NCBI GenBank assembly: GCA_017472325.1
Contig: JAFUQM010000072.1
Coordinates: 1-37,539, forward strand
Source of the DNA: Lachnospiraceae bacterium
Lineage (GTDB): Bacteria > Bacillota > Clostridia > Lachnospirales > Lachnospiraceae
Direction of reading: 5' to 3'
DNA: 37,539 nt
This document shows, piece after piece, positions 20,501 to 27,966 of the stretch (position 1 is its first letter; every line of letters begins with the position of its first letter). Both the position numbers and the translations under genes were made by a program. The notes under the pieces are model-generated. The model saw only the letters and a program-made list of their open reading frames with translations. It made no database searches and was not told the origin of the DNA.

Positions 20501-22375
20501 ATCCTGGTGCCGGAAGGAGCAAAGATGACTCTGCCAGAAATTACGGAAGTAAGAGCTGGCAAAACTGTATTGCCATCTAGCGAAAAAGCAAATTTCCGCA
20601 TTGTAGATAATCTGGATGGAAGCTATAGCATTGAGGTGAACAATAAGCAGAGCTATGCAGATAACCTAAAAAATAATGGTGTTTATGAGGTCGAATTAAA
20701 ATCCAATGTAACAGGAATACCAGAACTGGGAGACGTTGCAGCATCCTTTGGTATTCAGGTAAAAGTGATATCAAAAACCCCAGGTATCAAAGTAAGTGCA
20801 GGTACAGTAAACCGCATTTATGCACAAGCAACGGATTTAAAAACGCTCCTTACTGTAAAAGCACCGGAAGCAATAGAAAACATCAGGGTATTGAGCTCTG
20901 TAAAAGAAGACCAGATAAATGAGTTTGACCGCTACTTTACAGCTGAGAAAGTCAATGGTAGATGGTATCTGCAATATGATAAGTCAAAGGCATATGATAA
21001 GTCTTCGATAAAAGGAAAGATTGCAGTACAGATGGAAGGGTATGATGAACTGATTTGCACAGTAAATGTAAAAGTGCAGGATAAGGATAAGAGTATCAAA
21101 CAATCAGTGATTCCTTCTATTTATACAAAGCTGTCGAATGTGGCAGAGATTTCACTATATAATGAAACCGATAAAGTGCCGTTAAGCTGTTTGAAGGTGT
21201 CAGATGTATCTTCAGATAAATTAGCTATTACGCTGCATGAGGATGGCACCATACTTGCTACTATAAAGAGTGGAGTAGAATATAAAGACGGAGAAACTAT
21301 GACAGCGGTAATGAAAGTGATGGAGCAAAAAGCGACAGGCGCTGATGTCTGGACAAGGCCAGTAGAAGTAAAAGTCAGCCTCAAAGCATATGTAACATCA
21401 TTGCCTAAAGTAACAGTAAAAAATAAAACACTGATACTAAATAAGGCTACCGCAAGTGAAGGTACGACAACAGAGCTGATACCAAATTGTCAGAATGTTC
21501 AATTTGCTCCATATACAGAGTGGAAGGTACTGGCTTATAATGCAGCAACGAAACAATATGATATTGATATGTCAAAGAATAGTTGGCTGCGTACTTCCTA
21601 TCAGGAAGAAACAGACAAGTTTGTAGTGGGCTTCCAGTCAGGCAAGGCTGCAAGAGCAGAGGAAGGTACATATAAACTTAGAGTTGCGAATGTGATAAAA
21701 GGCTGCGAAGATGTTTGTGCAGACTTTACGGTGAAAGTGGTTGATAAAGAGCCAACAGTAAAGGTGAAGGTAAGTGGAAAGCTTGACCTTGTCAGACGTA
21801 AGTATCATTCGCTGTCAGGCAAATTGAACTTAAAAAATATAACAGCACCAGTGCAGGAAGTTGTTATTTTAAATGAGAAAAAGACAGAGCAGCATCCATA
21901 TTATACAGCAGTATACAGACAGAATCAGACATTTGATATTGTTTTGACGGATGCGGGAATGCGGGCAGAACTCACGACAAGCAAGCAGACACTTCCTGTG
22001 AAAGTGATTCTGGAAAATGGACATGTGCTACAGACAGAACTGACCTTGAAACCAATACAGAGTACACCAAAGGTTACGGTACCGACTGCGCAGACAATTT
22101 TCAAGTCAGGATCTAATATGACAAGAGATTATGATTTGACTAGAAAACGGACAGCAGGAACCCAGATTAAGCGAGTTGATGTGGTAAATGCACCAGCTGG
22201 TATGGGAATCATAACCAAAGAGGGACATATACTGGTGACGCTTGCGGATAAAGGTATTAAGAGCGGTAACTATGCAATAACGGTAAATATTTTCTTTGAA
22301 GGCGCACAGCCAGTAGCTGGATATCCGAATGGAAAACCAGTGACTACAAAACTTACCATAAGAGTTGCAGAATAG
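14564..22375 (+). CDS. Giant secreted papain-like (C1) cysteine protease with FN3 and Ig-like repeats, 2603 residues
   Basis: A signal peptide (MRGKKHKSRKWIRQ..., cleavage about AAA-Q at ~37) precedes an acidic, Thr-rich segment with 22-residue repeats (52-139) and VSEN/LSDN motifs. The papain-like domain follows at ~205-460. Its catalytic set is complete: Gln220 and Cys226 in NQYAWGTCWAF, His395 in NHAITVVGWDD and Asn425 in VRNSWGTSFGEQGYF. A lectin-like beta domain common in bacterial C1 proteases comes next (~465-650). Several fibronectin type III modules (~655-1390) carry the repeated pattern TYYYKV/YYYWLS. Big_2-type domains then lead into a ~865-residue C-terminal module shared with the protein at 1900-7503. 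No LPxTG or membrane anchor is seen. It probably degrades or binds extracellular protein; the target is unknown. It is monocistronic, with its own promoter and terminator. Confidence 0.9.
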   Translation: MRGKKHKSRKWIRQIAFLMSVLMLSTELPVMYVAAAQMQGTISENANTVLTEVKTPADNLATEGEMPTDEATSEVKTPADDPATEGEMPTDEATSEVKTPADDPTTEGEMPTDEAASENKTSADDSAAEDGTSTDDTVSENETSTEDTTVSENMVASVNETLSDNDTGEVQRPMLPIIEHFELPNSETPEPLQMFVDDKATLESSYDSRTLGILPPVRNQYAWGTCWAFATMGIMESSLIQQGLVTQNGIDLSERHLAYFAHHTGNDALDNANGDTITTTPDSFYLENGGNIMKSTSALMNWQGAAQETAYPYQTEYTQVLPENLERTAAQDADAIIKNCYFVNTEANDEASIQAVKALIKEYGIVMWSYYDDDACYNSATKAYYNNSVSKQTNHAITVVGWDDNFSASNFNTAPSANGAWIVRNSWGTSFGEQGYFYISYEDTSLGCGNAAAVMIADLAGDYDNNYFHTNTLCDTWEYGTKVAQVYQIKGQKSDQERISAVSFMLFDANAEYSIQLYKNPDTENGIVSNPESGTALLTTPITGTASYQGVYTVDLPTSVVVEKDDAISIVITFPEVTYVAADPKQRSVTNSVGTLTTFNELEYGESFVYYNYGSGLDWYDLANDDFATSLRINMLTNDITENTVVPVVTAEAISAENFVAQSSVNLKWNYCVGAETFEVYRADSAEGEYIKLADVAIKDRKYQDKIDAGTTYYYKVKAVFADSSTQESDAVKVEANNSIKFPVFNAMIKNMQSVLSWNAIEGASGYEIQRKSSTETDYTNLVNITEGAAVSYQDDVLLLDFDTYSYRIRAYASDGRYTEWSEVRSITVDFKLEQLEYDKIKFSCPEYPGAYWYFIWVSVGNTRYGSGHASTTIEKDMSEWLTKNQKTYVVGDDYSYYLEVRDSDNNSLYTFPAVTFRTVPDPIVFENLETVDLENPDQTDSTGITLTWSGGAGADSVAIYRSHTKKRPETPYITVSAGETSYTDTDIQKGKAYYYWLSPTVTNSLEEVVQGVVTEEKSVEIPLLDKATILKSVEVVSATETTISWEMNALTEGYHLYRSEVEDEFGELITEVTDKNVTTFKDTGLKPGVTYYYSIADYIHVDSVKTEGLVSPQIAVRTMPEAVVLDTPVILVDGTVQLQWTPGNGADGYLIERAIKGETFEQIGKIELPGVGQYQDAAAINDMLYQYRVTAYNVSTEGNTQCAEASNVVEIATPLTPISIREVVSVSENELHISWDVVEGAESYALYRSENAETDFVLLWEITAQNTASDNVVSYFDADRMTGKTYYYKVLIRKNGQESLIGETQASSGRTIPATPVCLKNQQDSVTIANNPNFEYAIGTIDVHVSELSFVSSQEETLTFSGLTVGTSYCIYVRTKQSITGETPVYGIPLNLGTAENIELMLSHTSIVLSKGNSTELTASLQPSDIYYTGLRWSAVDAKGNAYPSETVDGIFTVRGHDGKDILRIVHNTIYAVAESSDKEVYLQAAIGNITAECKVIVNVPVTGLAMQVLQVNGVEKNTLVDFKVRDEAVLGVTYVPGYNADDTTCYWTSSDSAVASVAARDSQTVTLKANGTGSCVITARTADGVSVAQKIIVSKAEEVYGIWLSAEDMTGKSVSADADGNWVTAVEKTPEYSLNIGKNAQGTQVQVTAYALTESTAVRDAEGNVTGGTLVGILADSEKVMFRSANSQVAEVSKLGVISAKAPGVTDIFAYDANGNAVYGKCRIIVSGDAAPEETLSWPIDKAYKLSAVNAKIYLQSYGLDEKSSARLRIKDQYGNEYTSTQMSELFTFTSADTSICMVDKTGEVVPNPELDANKTVYVTATLKGDLGKRKVVFKVTVLTQRQINSIELKKISAAGTDNDTATEIVRQKFVQGETLTFAASAYDSQGNQMEGALLQWKVTDQSVASVKDNKDQTVTVTVKKPGRVNLICTAKDTWKTTERVQLAFLNATPTVSVKQVTMNKAYAMTADTYRRSDKFRILVPEGAKMTLPEITEVRAGKTVLPSSEKANFRIVDNLDGSYSIEVNNKQSYADNLKNNGVYEVELKSNVTGIPELGDVAASFGIQVKVISKTPGIKVSAGTVNRIYAQATDLKTLLTVKAPEAIENIRVLSSVKEDQINEFDRYFTAEKVNGRWYLQYDKSKAYDKSSIKGKIAVQMEGYDELICTVNVKVQDKDKSIKQSVIPSIYTKLSNVAEISLYNETDKVPLSCLKVSDVSSDKLAITLHEDGTILATIKSGVEYKDGETMTAVMKVMEQKATGADVWTRPVEVKVSLKAYVTSLPKVTVKNKTLILNKATASEGTTTELIPNCQNVQFAPYTEWKVLAYNAATKQYDIDMSKNSWLRTSYQEETDKFVVGFQSGKAARAEEGTYKLRVANVIKGCEDVCADFTVKVVDKEPTVKVKVSGKLDLVRRKYHSLSGKLNLKNITAPVQEVVILNEKKTEQHPYYTAVYRQNQTFDIVLTDAGMRAELTTSKQTLPVKVILENGHVLQTELTLKPIQSTPKVTVPTAQTIFKSGSNMTRDYDLTRKRTAGTQIKRVDVVNAPAGMGIITKEGHILVTLADKGIKSGNYAITVNIFFEGAQPVAGYPNGKPVTTKLTIRVAE
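14717..14980 (+). repeat. In-frame 66-bp repeats coding the acidic linker
   Basis: Four 66-bp units begin at 14717, 14783, 14849 and 14915. The first three are almost identical and code EVKTPADDPATEGEMPTDEA plus TS; the fourth is degenerate. The repeats are visibly richer in G and C than the flanks. Recent duplication is likely, so the linker length may vary between strains. Confidence 0.9.
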
Positions 22376-22408
22376 GATTTTTGCATAATTTGATAGTGCA
22401 ATAGAAAT

Positions 22409-22468
22409 GTTCCTTCTATCAGATAATGAAAATGATAAGAATTATCTGATGGAAGGAACGCTTTCTTT
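22409..22468 (+). terminator. Terminator after the papain-like giant gene
   Basis: Long stem with arms 22409-22427 (GTTCCTTCTATCAGATAAT) and 22441-22459, pairing at 18 of 19 positions, with a 13-nt loop. It is followed by CGCTTTCTTT, a weak T-run. It isolates the giant gene from the ribosomal cluster. Confidence 0.75.
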
Positions 22469-22489
22469 GAGAAAAACCTGAGAAATCTA

Positions 22490-22518
22490 TTGACTAACCC
22501 TTGCTCTTATGCTATAGT
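22490..22518 (+). promoter_or_regulatory. Promoter of the rpmG-secE-nusG-rplK-rplA cluster
   Basis: TTGACT (22490-22495), a 17-bp spacer and TATAGT (22513-22518) with an upstream TGC (extended -10). It is strong and well placed, with a leader of ~100 nt before rpmG. Confidence 0.8.
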
Positions 22519-22626
22519 TATCAAGCGAGATGAGATTTAGGTCTTTTTTTTATGCCTTAAAACAAGGAAATAAAAAGATGAATCATAACGAGAAAACATA
22601 GAAAAATATGCGCGGAGGTGGAATGA

Positions 22627-22776
22627 ATGCGTACAAAAATTACTTTAGCATGTACAGAATGTAAACAGCGTAACTACAATATGACAAAGGATAAAAAAGC
22701 ACATCCAGACAGAATGGAAACTAAAAAATATTGTAGATTCTGCAAGACTCACACATTACACAAGGAGACTAAATAA
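22627..22776 (+). CDS. rpmG: 50S ribosomal protein L33
   Basis: The 49-residue protein [17 protein letters not shown]... carries two CxxC zinc-type pairs (CTEC and CRFC), so it is the zinc-binding form of L33. It binds 23S rRNA near the E site. The ATG at 22627 is preferred over an out-of-frame ATG at 22623; the ribosome site is CGGAGGTGG. Its TAA overlaps the secE start (TAATG), which implies coupled translation. The position before secE is the standard order in Firmicutes. Confidence 0.95.
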   Translation: MRTKITLACTECKQRNYNMTKDKKAHPDRMETKKYCRFCKTHTLHKETK

Positions 22777-22985
22777 TGGGAGAAACAGCGCAGACAGAAA
22801 AAAAGGGATTTTTAAAGAGCTTCTTTAAAGGGGTAAAATCTGAATTAAAGAAAATATCCTGGCCTGATAAAAATTCATTATTCAAACAGTCAATTGCTGT
22901 TGTTGCAATTTCCGTTGTTGTAGGATTGCTTATTACTTTAATGGATACAGTTATCCAGTATGGTGTTAACTTCTTATCAATGTAA
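22776..22985 (+). CDS. secE: Preprotein translocase subunit SecE
   Basis: This 69-residue protein is the short single-span form found in Gram-positive bacteria. The amphipathic part KGVKSELKKISWPDKN (~19-34) is the conserved SecE signature, followed by one membrane segment (~38-60). It clamps the SecY channel in the cytoplasmic membrane. It overlaps rpmG by one base and is followed after 21 nt by nusG, the conserved order. Confidence 0.95.
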   Translation: MGETAQTEKKGFLKSFFKGVKSELKKISWPDKNSLFKQSIAVVAISVVVGLLITLMDTVIQYGVNFLSM

Positions 22986-23006
22986 TGGAAACGTGAGGGT
23001 AATGAT

Positions 23007-23522
23007 ATGGCAGAAGCAAACTGGTATGTAGTGCATACCTATTCAGGATATGAGAATAAAGTAAAAGCCAATATTGAGAAAACAATTGAGAACAGACATT
23101 TAGAGGATCAGATTTTAGAAGTCAGAGTTCCTATGCAGGATGTTGTAGAGATGAAGAATGGCGCTAAGAAGACGGTTCAGAAGAAAATGTTCCCGGGTTA
23201 TGTGTTGCTTAATATGGTAATGAACGATGACACATGGTATGTTGTTAGAAACACACGTGGTGTTACGGGATTCGTAGGACCTGGAAGTAAGCCGGTGCCA
23301 CTCAGCGAGGCTGAGATGAAGCCACTCGGAATTCAGATGGAAAATGTATCTATTGATTTCGCAGAGGGAGACACAATTGCTGTAGTAGCAGGTGTGTGGA
23401 AAGACACAGTTGGTGTTGTTCAGAGAATTGATTTTAACAAGCAGGTTGTTACAATTAATGTAGAACTGTTTGGAAGAGAGACGCCTGTAGAGATTGGATT
23501 TGCAGAAGTGCGTCGCGTGTAA
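23007..23522 (+). CDS. nusG: Transcription termination/antitermination protein NusG
   Basis: The 171-residue protein has the NGN domain from NWYVVHTYSGYENKV to about residue 110, including FPGYVLLNMVMNDDTWYVVRNTRGVTGFVG, and a C-terminal KOW domain (about 120-171) with GDTIAVVAGVWKDTVGVVQ. It binds RNA polymerase and influences pausing, termination and coupling with ribosomes. Length and motifs are normal. The start follows GTGAGGG. It is followed by a 93-nt leader before rplK. Confidence 0.97.
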   Translation: MAEANWYVVHTYSGYENKVKANIEKTIENRHLEDQILEVRVPMQDVVEMKNGAKKTVQKKMFPGYVLLNMVMNDDTWYVVRNTRGVTGFVGPGSKPVPLSEAEMKPLGIQMENVSIDFAEGDTIAVVAGVWKDTVGVVQRIDFNKQVVTINVELFGRETPVEIGFAEVRRV

Positions 23523-23536
23523 TACTAGGTTGTTAT

Positions 23537-23589
23537 GCGGCATAGCCGCTTAATGTACAGTGGAAGGGTCGCCTAGCCCGTAATACCAC
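23537..23589 (+). promoter_or_regulatory. Structured leader of rplK, possible L1-binding autoregulatory site
   Basis: Two elements lie between nusG and rplK: a GCGGC-ATA-GCCGC hairpin (23537-23549), and a nested stem in which GTGG (23560-23563) pairs with CCAC (23586-23589) and GGG (23566-23568) with CCC (23577-23579). In many bacteria r-protein L1 represses the rplK-rplA message by binding such a leader. That this one is an L1 site is inference from position and shape. Confidence 0.4.
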
Positions 23590-23615
23590 AATCATATATT
23601 ATAGGAGGTGCCATT

Positions 23616-24041
23616 ATGGCAAAGAAAGTAGAAGGATATATTAAGTTACAGATTCCTGCTGGTAAAGCTACACCAGCACCACCAGTTGGTCCTGCACTTG
23701 GACAGCATGGTGTTAACATTGTTGAATTTACAAAACAGTTCAACGCAAGAACAGCTGATAAAGGTGATTTAATCATCCCAGTTGTTATCACAGTTTATGC
23801 AGATAGAAGTTTTAGTTTTGTTACAAAAACTCCTCCTGCTGCAGTATTACTCAAAAAAGCAGCTAACATTAAATCAGGTTCAGCAGCTCCTAACAAAACA
23901 AAGGTAGCTACAATTTCTAAAGCAAAACTTCAGGAAATTGCTGAAATGAAAATGCCAGATTTAAATGCAGCCAGCTTAGAAGCAGCTATGAGCATGATCG
24001 CTGGTACTGCTAGAAGTATGGGTATCGTAGTAGAAGATTAA
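23616..24041 (+). CDS. rplK: 50S ribosomal protein L11
   Basis: The 141-residue protein has the N-terminal domain [29 protein letters not shown], where the PPVGPALGQ stretch contacts thiostrepton-type antibiotics and factors, and a C-terminal rRNA-binding domain with [14 protein letters not shown]. It binds the GTPase-associated centre of 23S rRNA and is needed for RelA-type stress sensing. The length is normal. The start follows a strong AGGAGG. It runs 18 nt ahead of rplA in the same transcript. Confidence 0.97.
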   Translation: MAKKVEGYIKLQIPAGKATPAPPVGPALGQHGVNIVEFTKQFNARTADKGDLIIPVVITVYADRSFSFVTKTPPAAVLLKKAANIKSGSAAPNKTKVATISKAKLQEIAEMKMPDLNAASLEAAMSMIAGTARSMGIVVED

Positions 24042-24059
24042 TAGTGGAGGAGAAACAGA

Positions 24060-24749
24060 ATGAAACACGGTAAAAAATATAGTGAAGCTGCGAAGTTAGT
24101 AGACCGCGCAGTTCAGTACGAACCAGCTGATGCAATTGCATTAGTTAAGAAAACAGCTACAGCGAAATTTGATGAAACAGTAGAACTTCACATCAGAACA
24201 GGTTGTGATGGACGTCATGCTGAACAGCAGATTCGTGGTGCTGTTGTATTACCAAACGGTACAGGTAAAACTGTAAGAGTTTTAGTATTCGCAAAAGGTG
24301 ATAAAGTTGCTGAAGCAGAAGCAGCAGGCGCAGATTATGTAGGCGGCGATGAATTAATTCCAAAGATTCAGAATGATGGATGGTTAGATTTTGACGTTGT
24401 AGTAGCTACACCAGATATGATGGGTGTTGTTGGTCGTCTTGGTAAAGTACTTGGACCAAAAGGCTTAATGCCAAACCCAAAAGCTGGTACAGTTACAATG
24501 GACGTAACAAAAGCAGTTAACGATATCAAAGCTGGTAAAATTGAATACAGACTTGATAAAACAAACATCGTACACGTTCCAGTTGGTAAAGTTTCTTTCT
24601 CAGAAGAACAGTTACAGCAGAACTTTGATGCTGTTATGGATGCTATCGTAAAAGCAAAACCAAGCGCATTAAAAGGTCAGTATTTAAGAAGTATTACACT
24701 GGCAACTACAATGGGACCTGGAGTTAAAATTAGCACAGCTAAATTCTAG
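24060..24749 (+). CDS. rplA: 50S ribosomal protein L1
   Basis: The 229-residue protein has the usual L1 signatures: [14 protein letters not shown] at the start, [30 protein letters not shown], the segment [20 protein letters not shown] and the C-terminal ATTMGPGVK. It forms the mobile L1 stalk and can repress its own operon. The length is normal. It ends 31 nt before a strong terminator, so the rplKA transcript stops there, and rplJ is made from a separate promoter 5 kb away. Confidence 0.97.
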   Translation: MKHGKKYSEAAKLVDRAVQYEPADAIALVKKTATAKFDETVELHIRTGCDGRHAEQQIRGAVVLPNGTGKTVRVLVFAKGDKVAEAEAAGADYVGGDELIPKIQNDGWLDFDVVVATPDMMGVVGRLGKVLGPKGLMPNPKAGTVTMDVTKAVNDIKAGKIEYRLDKTNIVHVPVGKVSFSEEQLQQNFDAVMDAIVKAKPSALKGQYLRSITLATTMGPGVKISTAKF

Positions 24750-24780
24750 GAATTCTGCATGAAGATGTAAGTGAACAAAA

Positions 24781-24813
24781 AGCGTATTAGAGATGTCTCT
24801 GGTGCGCTTTTTT
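24781..24813 (+). terminator. Intrinsic terminator after rplA
   Basis: A 13-bp stem with some G-U pairs, arms starting at AGCGTATTAGAGA (24781) and ending at CGCT (24808), is followed by a run of six T. This is a textbook form. The next gene begins only 29 nt later. Confidence 0.85.
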
Positions 24814-24842
24814 CTTAATTTAAAAAATGGAGACGAGATAGT

Positions 24843-26096
24843 ATGTCCAAAAAAATAAGTAAGAAAAAAATTCACCCGATTGCTATTTTTGCAATAACAC
24901 TGATAACGGTATTATCTATAGGATGTGGTGTATTGCTGTTTCTTTATAGTACGCAGGAAAAAGAGGCAGTTCATTTGGTAGAACAAGAGGTGACAACATC
25001 CCAAGAAAACCAAGAAACTACAGCAACAACGCTGGTAGATACAATGATGTCAGAAGCGGAACAAGCAGCATCCCAGATACCGGAAGAGGAATTGGATGAG
25101 CCGGAAGAAGAAAAAGAACTTGTAGCAGAAGTAGAACCGCTACGTGATGTAACACTCGCATTTGTAGGCGATATTCTGTTAGATGATAACTATAGTATGA
25201 TGGTAACGTTAAAAAATCGTGATGGCGGAATCTATGGATGTATTAGTGAAGATTTGATGAAAGAGATGCAGGCAGCCGATATTTTTATGCTGAATAATGA
25301 ATTTACCTTTACGGATAGAGGCGAGCCTCTTGCGGAAAAGAAATTTACATTTCGAGCCAAACCGGAAAATGTATCTATTTTGAATGAAATGGGAGTGGAT
25401 ATTGTTTCGCTGGCTAATAATCATGCATATGATTATGGCGAAATTTCTCTTTTGGACACGTTAGATACATTAGAAAATGCTGGCATTCTCTATGCAGGTG
25501 CAGGACGCAATATTGAGGAAGCAGCAGCGCCTGTTTATTATGAAATCGGTGGTATGAAAATTGGGTTTGTTGCAGCTACCCAGATAGAACGATTAGATAA
25601 CCCAGATACAAAGGAAGCAACAGAAACAACACCAGGAGTGTTCCGTTGTTGGAACCCGGAGAAAATGTTGGAAGTGGTGGAGCAGACAAAGCAAAATTGC
25701 GATTTTGTTGTGGTCTATATTCATTGGGGTGCAGAAAATACGGTAGAACTTGACTGGGCACAGCGTGATCAGGCAGTACAACTTGCAGAGGCGGGTGCAG
25801 ATTTGATTATTGGAGACCATCCGCATTGTTTGCAACCAATTGATTATGTAGGGGATGTGCCAGTGATTTATAGCCTGGGCAATTTCTGGTTTAATTCTAA
25901 GACGGTAGATACTTGCCTTGTAAAGGTAGTGGTGAATGCGGAAGGTCTACAGACACTGCAATTTGTGCCGGCATTACAGAGCGGTTGTTCTACTAAAATG
26001 CTATATGGTGCAGAAAAAGAACGAGTTCTTACTTATATGAGAACGATTTCTACGAATATCAATATAGATGAGGAAGGCTACATTGCTTCCAAATAG
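24843..26096 (+). CDS. CapA-family (PGA_cap) membrane-anchored metallophosphoesterase-like protein
   Basis: The 417-residue protein has an N-terminal basic stretch and one membrane segment (about 12-36), an acidic linker (~45-98), then a CapA domain facing outward. Domain motifs: FVGDILLDD (Asp110), NNEF (151-154), SLANNHAYDYG (189-199, Asn192-Asn193-His194), IHWGAE (His294), GDHPH (Asp325, His326, His328) and SLGNFWF. These are the metal-site residues of the CapA/poly-gamma-glutamate synthesis family. Many family members occur without capB/capC, and their real role is unclear. Here no capBC genes are near. No promoter is visible in the 29 nt between the rplA terminator and its GGAG site, so it may depend on read-through or a promoter inside rplA. 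Confidence 0.85.
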   Translation: MSKKISKKKIHPIAIFAITLITVLSIGCGVLLFLYSTQEKEAVHLVEQEVTTSQENQETTATTLVDTMMSEAEQAASQIPEEELDEPEEEKELVAEVEPLRDVTLAFVGDILLDDNYSMMVTLKNRDGGIYGCISEDLMKEMQAADIFMLNNEFTFTDRGEPLAEKKFTFRAKPENVSILNEMGVDIVSLANNHAYDYGEISLLDTLDTLENAGILYAGAGRNIEEAAAPVYYEIGGMKIGFVAATQIERLDNPDTKEATETTPGVFRCWNPEKMLEVVEQTKQNCDFVVVYIHWGAENTVELDWAQRDQAVQLAEAGADLIIGDHPHCLQPIDYVGDVPVIYSLGNFWFNSKTVDTCLVKVVVNAEGLQTLQFVPALQSGCSTKMLYGAEKERVLTYMRTISTNINIDEEGYIASK

Positions 26097-26196
26097 TTGA
26101 AACTAAAATATTTGGCCGCTATTTCTGTATGGCAAGTTATGTGAGGTGCTTACGTACTATTACAAGCATGTACATAGAAAGCCGGTGCCGTGTATT

Positions 26197-27966
26197 TTAT
26201 ACCGAAAACTGACTGTTGTACAGAGTGGAGTAGAATCCACCCTGTGCCAGTAGTGTTTCGTGATTTCCTTGTTCGATAATATTGCCGTCTTTCATTACGA
26301 GAATGATGTCGGCATTTTTGATTGTAGAGAGGCGATGTGCGACAATAAAGCTAGTACGTCCTGTCATCATTGTTTCAAATGCCTGCTGGATTTTGAGTTC
26401 GGTTCTTGTATCGATGGATGAAGTTGCTTCATCTAGAATGAGCATTGGCGGAAGAGTCAACATAACTCTGGCAATGCATAATAACTGTTTTTGCCCTTGT
26501 GATAAGTTGCCTCCATCCTCGGAGATCATGGTGTCATATCCTTGTGGCATTCTGCGGATGAAACTGTGTGCGTGTGCAAGTTTTGCAGCGGATATAATTT
26601 CTTCCTCTGTAGCATCTGGTTTTCCGTATGCAATATTTTCGCGGATAGTTCCGGATTTCAACCATGTTTCCTGCAATACCATACCGTAATTAGAACGTAG
26701 GGAATTGCGCGTAATATTCTGTATATCTGTGCCATCTACGGCAATATTTCCTTTGTTAACATCATAAAAACGCATTAATAAATTGATTAAGGTACTTTTT
26801 CCGCATCCTGTAGGTCCAACAATGGCAATTCTTTGACCTGGTGCTACATGAAGATTTAAGTCAGTAATTAGTTTTTTGTCAGCAGTGTAAGAGAAATATA
26901 CATGTGAAAGGGTGACATTTCCTTTTGCATTCTGTAATACAAGTGCGTTTGCTGCATCTGGTGTTTGTGCGTCTTCGTGGATAAAAGAAAAAATTCTGGA
27001 AGCGCACGCCAGGGCATTTTGTAATTCTGTAATAACGCTTGAAATTTCATTAAATGGCTTTGTGTATTGGTTGGCATAGCTTAAAAAACAAGATAATTGT
27101 CCAACGGAAATCCCCCCACTAATTGCGGAGAATGCGCCAACAATTCCGACGCCGGCATATACTAAACTGTTGACAAAGCGTGTGGAAGGGTTGGTGAGTG
27201 AGGAAAAGAAAATTGCCCGCACACTATATTTGTTCAAATCCTGATTGATTTTATCAAAACGCTCCTTCGCATCATCTTCGTAAGAAAATGCTTTGACAAT
27301 TTTTTGATTGCCAACAAGCTCGTTTACAAGTGCAGTCATTTGACCACGGGTTTCTGACTGCTTTTGAAACATGGTAAAGGTTCTCTTGGCAATAAAACTT
27401 GCAACAAACAAAGAAACGGGTGTGATGAATACAACAACAATCGTAATCGGGATATTCACTGACAGCATAAATAGTAATGTACCAAATATCGTAATGATGC
27501 TTGTGAAAAATTGCGTGAATCCAAGCAAGAGTCCATCAGAGAACTGGTCTACATCTGATACAATTTTGCTGATAATTTCACCGTGCTGATGAGAATCAAT
27601 GTATTTTAGCGGAAGCTCTTCCAATTTAGAGAATGCTTTGGTACGGATATCTTTGACAACGTGATACGTAATGCGGTTGTTACATAAATTCATCAGCCAC
27701 TGAGCAAAAGCGGTGATGAGGACAATGATACCTATCTTAACAAGAAGTGGGAGGAGCTTAGAAAAATCAACATTGCCTTCGTTAATAATGTAGTCAATTC
27801 CCTCACCGGTAAGGATCGGTACATAGAGGGTTAAAACAACTGTAATAAAAGCGAAAAAGAGGGAAAGCGCAACATATAACATATGTGGTTTTATATAATG
27901 AAGTACCTCTTTTAGTGTAGAATTGTCTTTTGATGCTTTTTGCAAGGTTTTAGAATTTGGTGTCAT
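26197..27966 (-). CDS. ABC exporter half-transporter, subunit with consensus Walker B
   Basis: The 589-residue protein has six membrane spans (~25-310) and a nucleotide-binding domain (~345-589). Walker A is GPTGCGKST (384-392), the signature is LSQGQ (488-492) instead of LSGGQ, and Walker B is LILDE with catalytic Glu513, followed by ATSSID. Its start overlaps the stop of the partner gene in ATGA (27963-27966), which implies coupled translation and a heterodimer. It resembles BmrCD/LmrCD/TM287-288-type multidrug or lipid exporters; the substrate is not known. It converges on the CapA gene with a 100-nt gap that shows no clear terminator. Confidence 0.9.
   Translation of the reverse strand: MTPNSKTLQKASKDNSTLKEVLHYIKPHMLYVALSLFFAFITVVLTLYVPILTGEGIDYIINEGNVDFSKLLPLLVKIGIIVLITAFAQWLMNLCNNRITYHVVKDIRTKAFSKLEELPLKYIDSHQHGEIISKIVSDVDQFSDGLLLGFTQFFTSIITIFGTLLFMLSVNIPITIVVVFITPVSLFVASFIAKRTFTMFQKQSETRGQMTALVNELVGNQKIVKAFSYEDDAKERFDKINQDLNKYSVRAIFFSSLTNPSTRFVNSLVYAGVGIVGAFSAISGGISVGQLSCFLSYANQYTKPFNEISSVITELQNALACASRIFSFIHEDAQTPDAANALVLQNAKGNVTLSHVYFSYTADKKLITDLNLHVAPGQRIAIVGPTGCGKSTLINLLMRFYDVNKGNIAVDGTDIQNITRNSLRSNYGMVLQETWLKSGTIRENIAYGKPDATEEEIISAAKLAHAHSFIRRMPQGYDTMISEDGGNLSQGQKQLLCIARVMLTLPPMLILDEATSSIDTRTELKIQQAFETMMTGRTSFIVAHRLSTIKNADIILVMKDGNIIEQGNHETLLAQGGFYSTLYNSQFSV

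Noticed and set aside
24843..24960. Lipoprotein signal in the CapA protein (SIGC near residue 28)
   Set aside because: The -3 position is Ser rather than Leu/Val/Ile, and the hydrophobic stretch runs past the Cys, so a membrane anchor is more likely.
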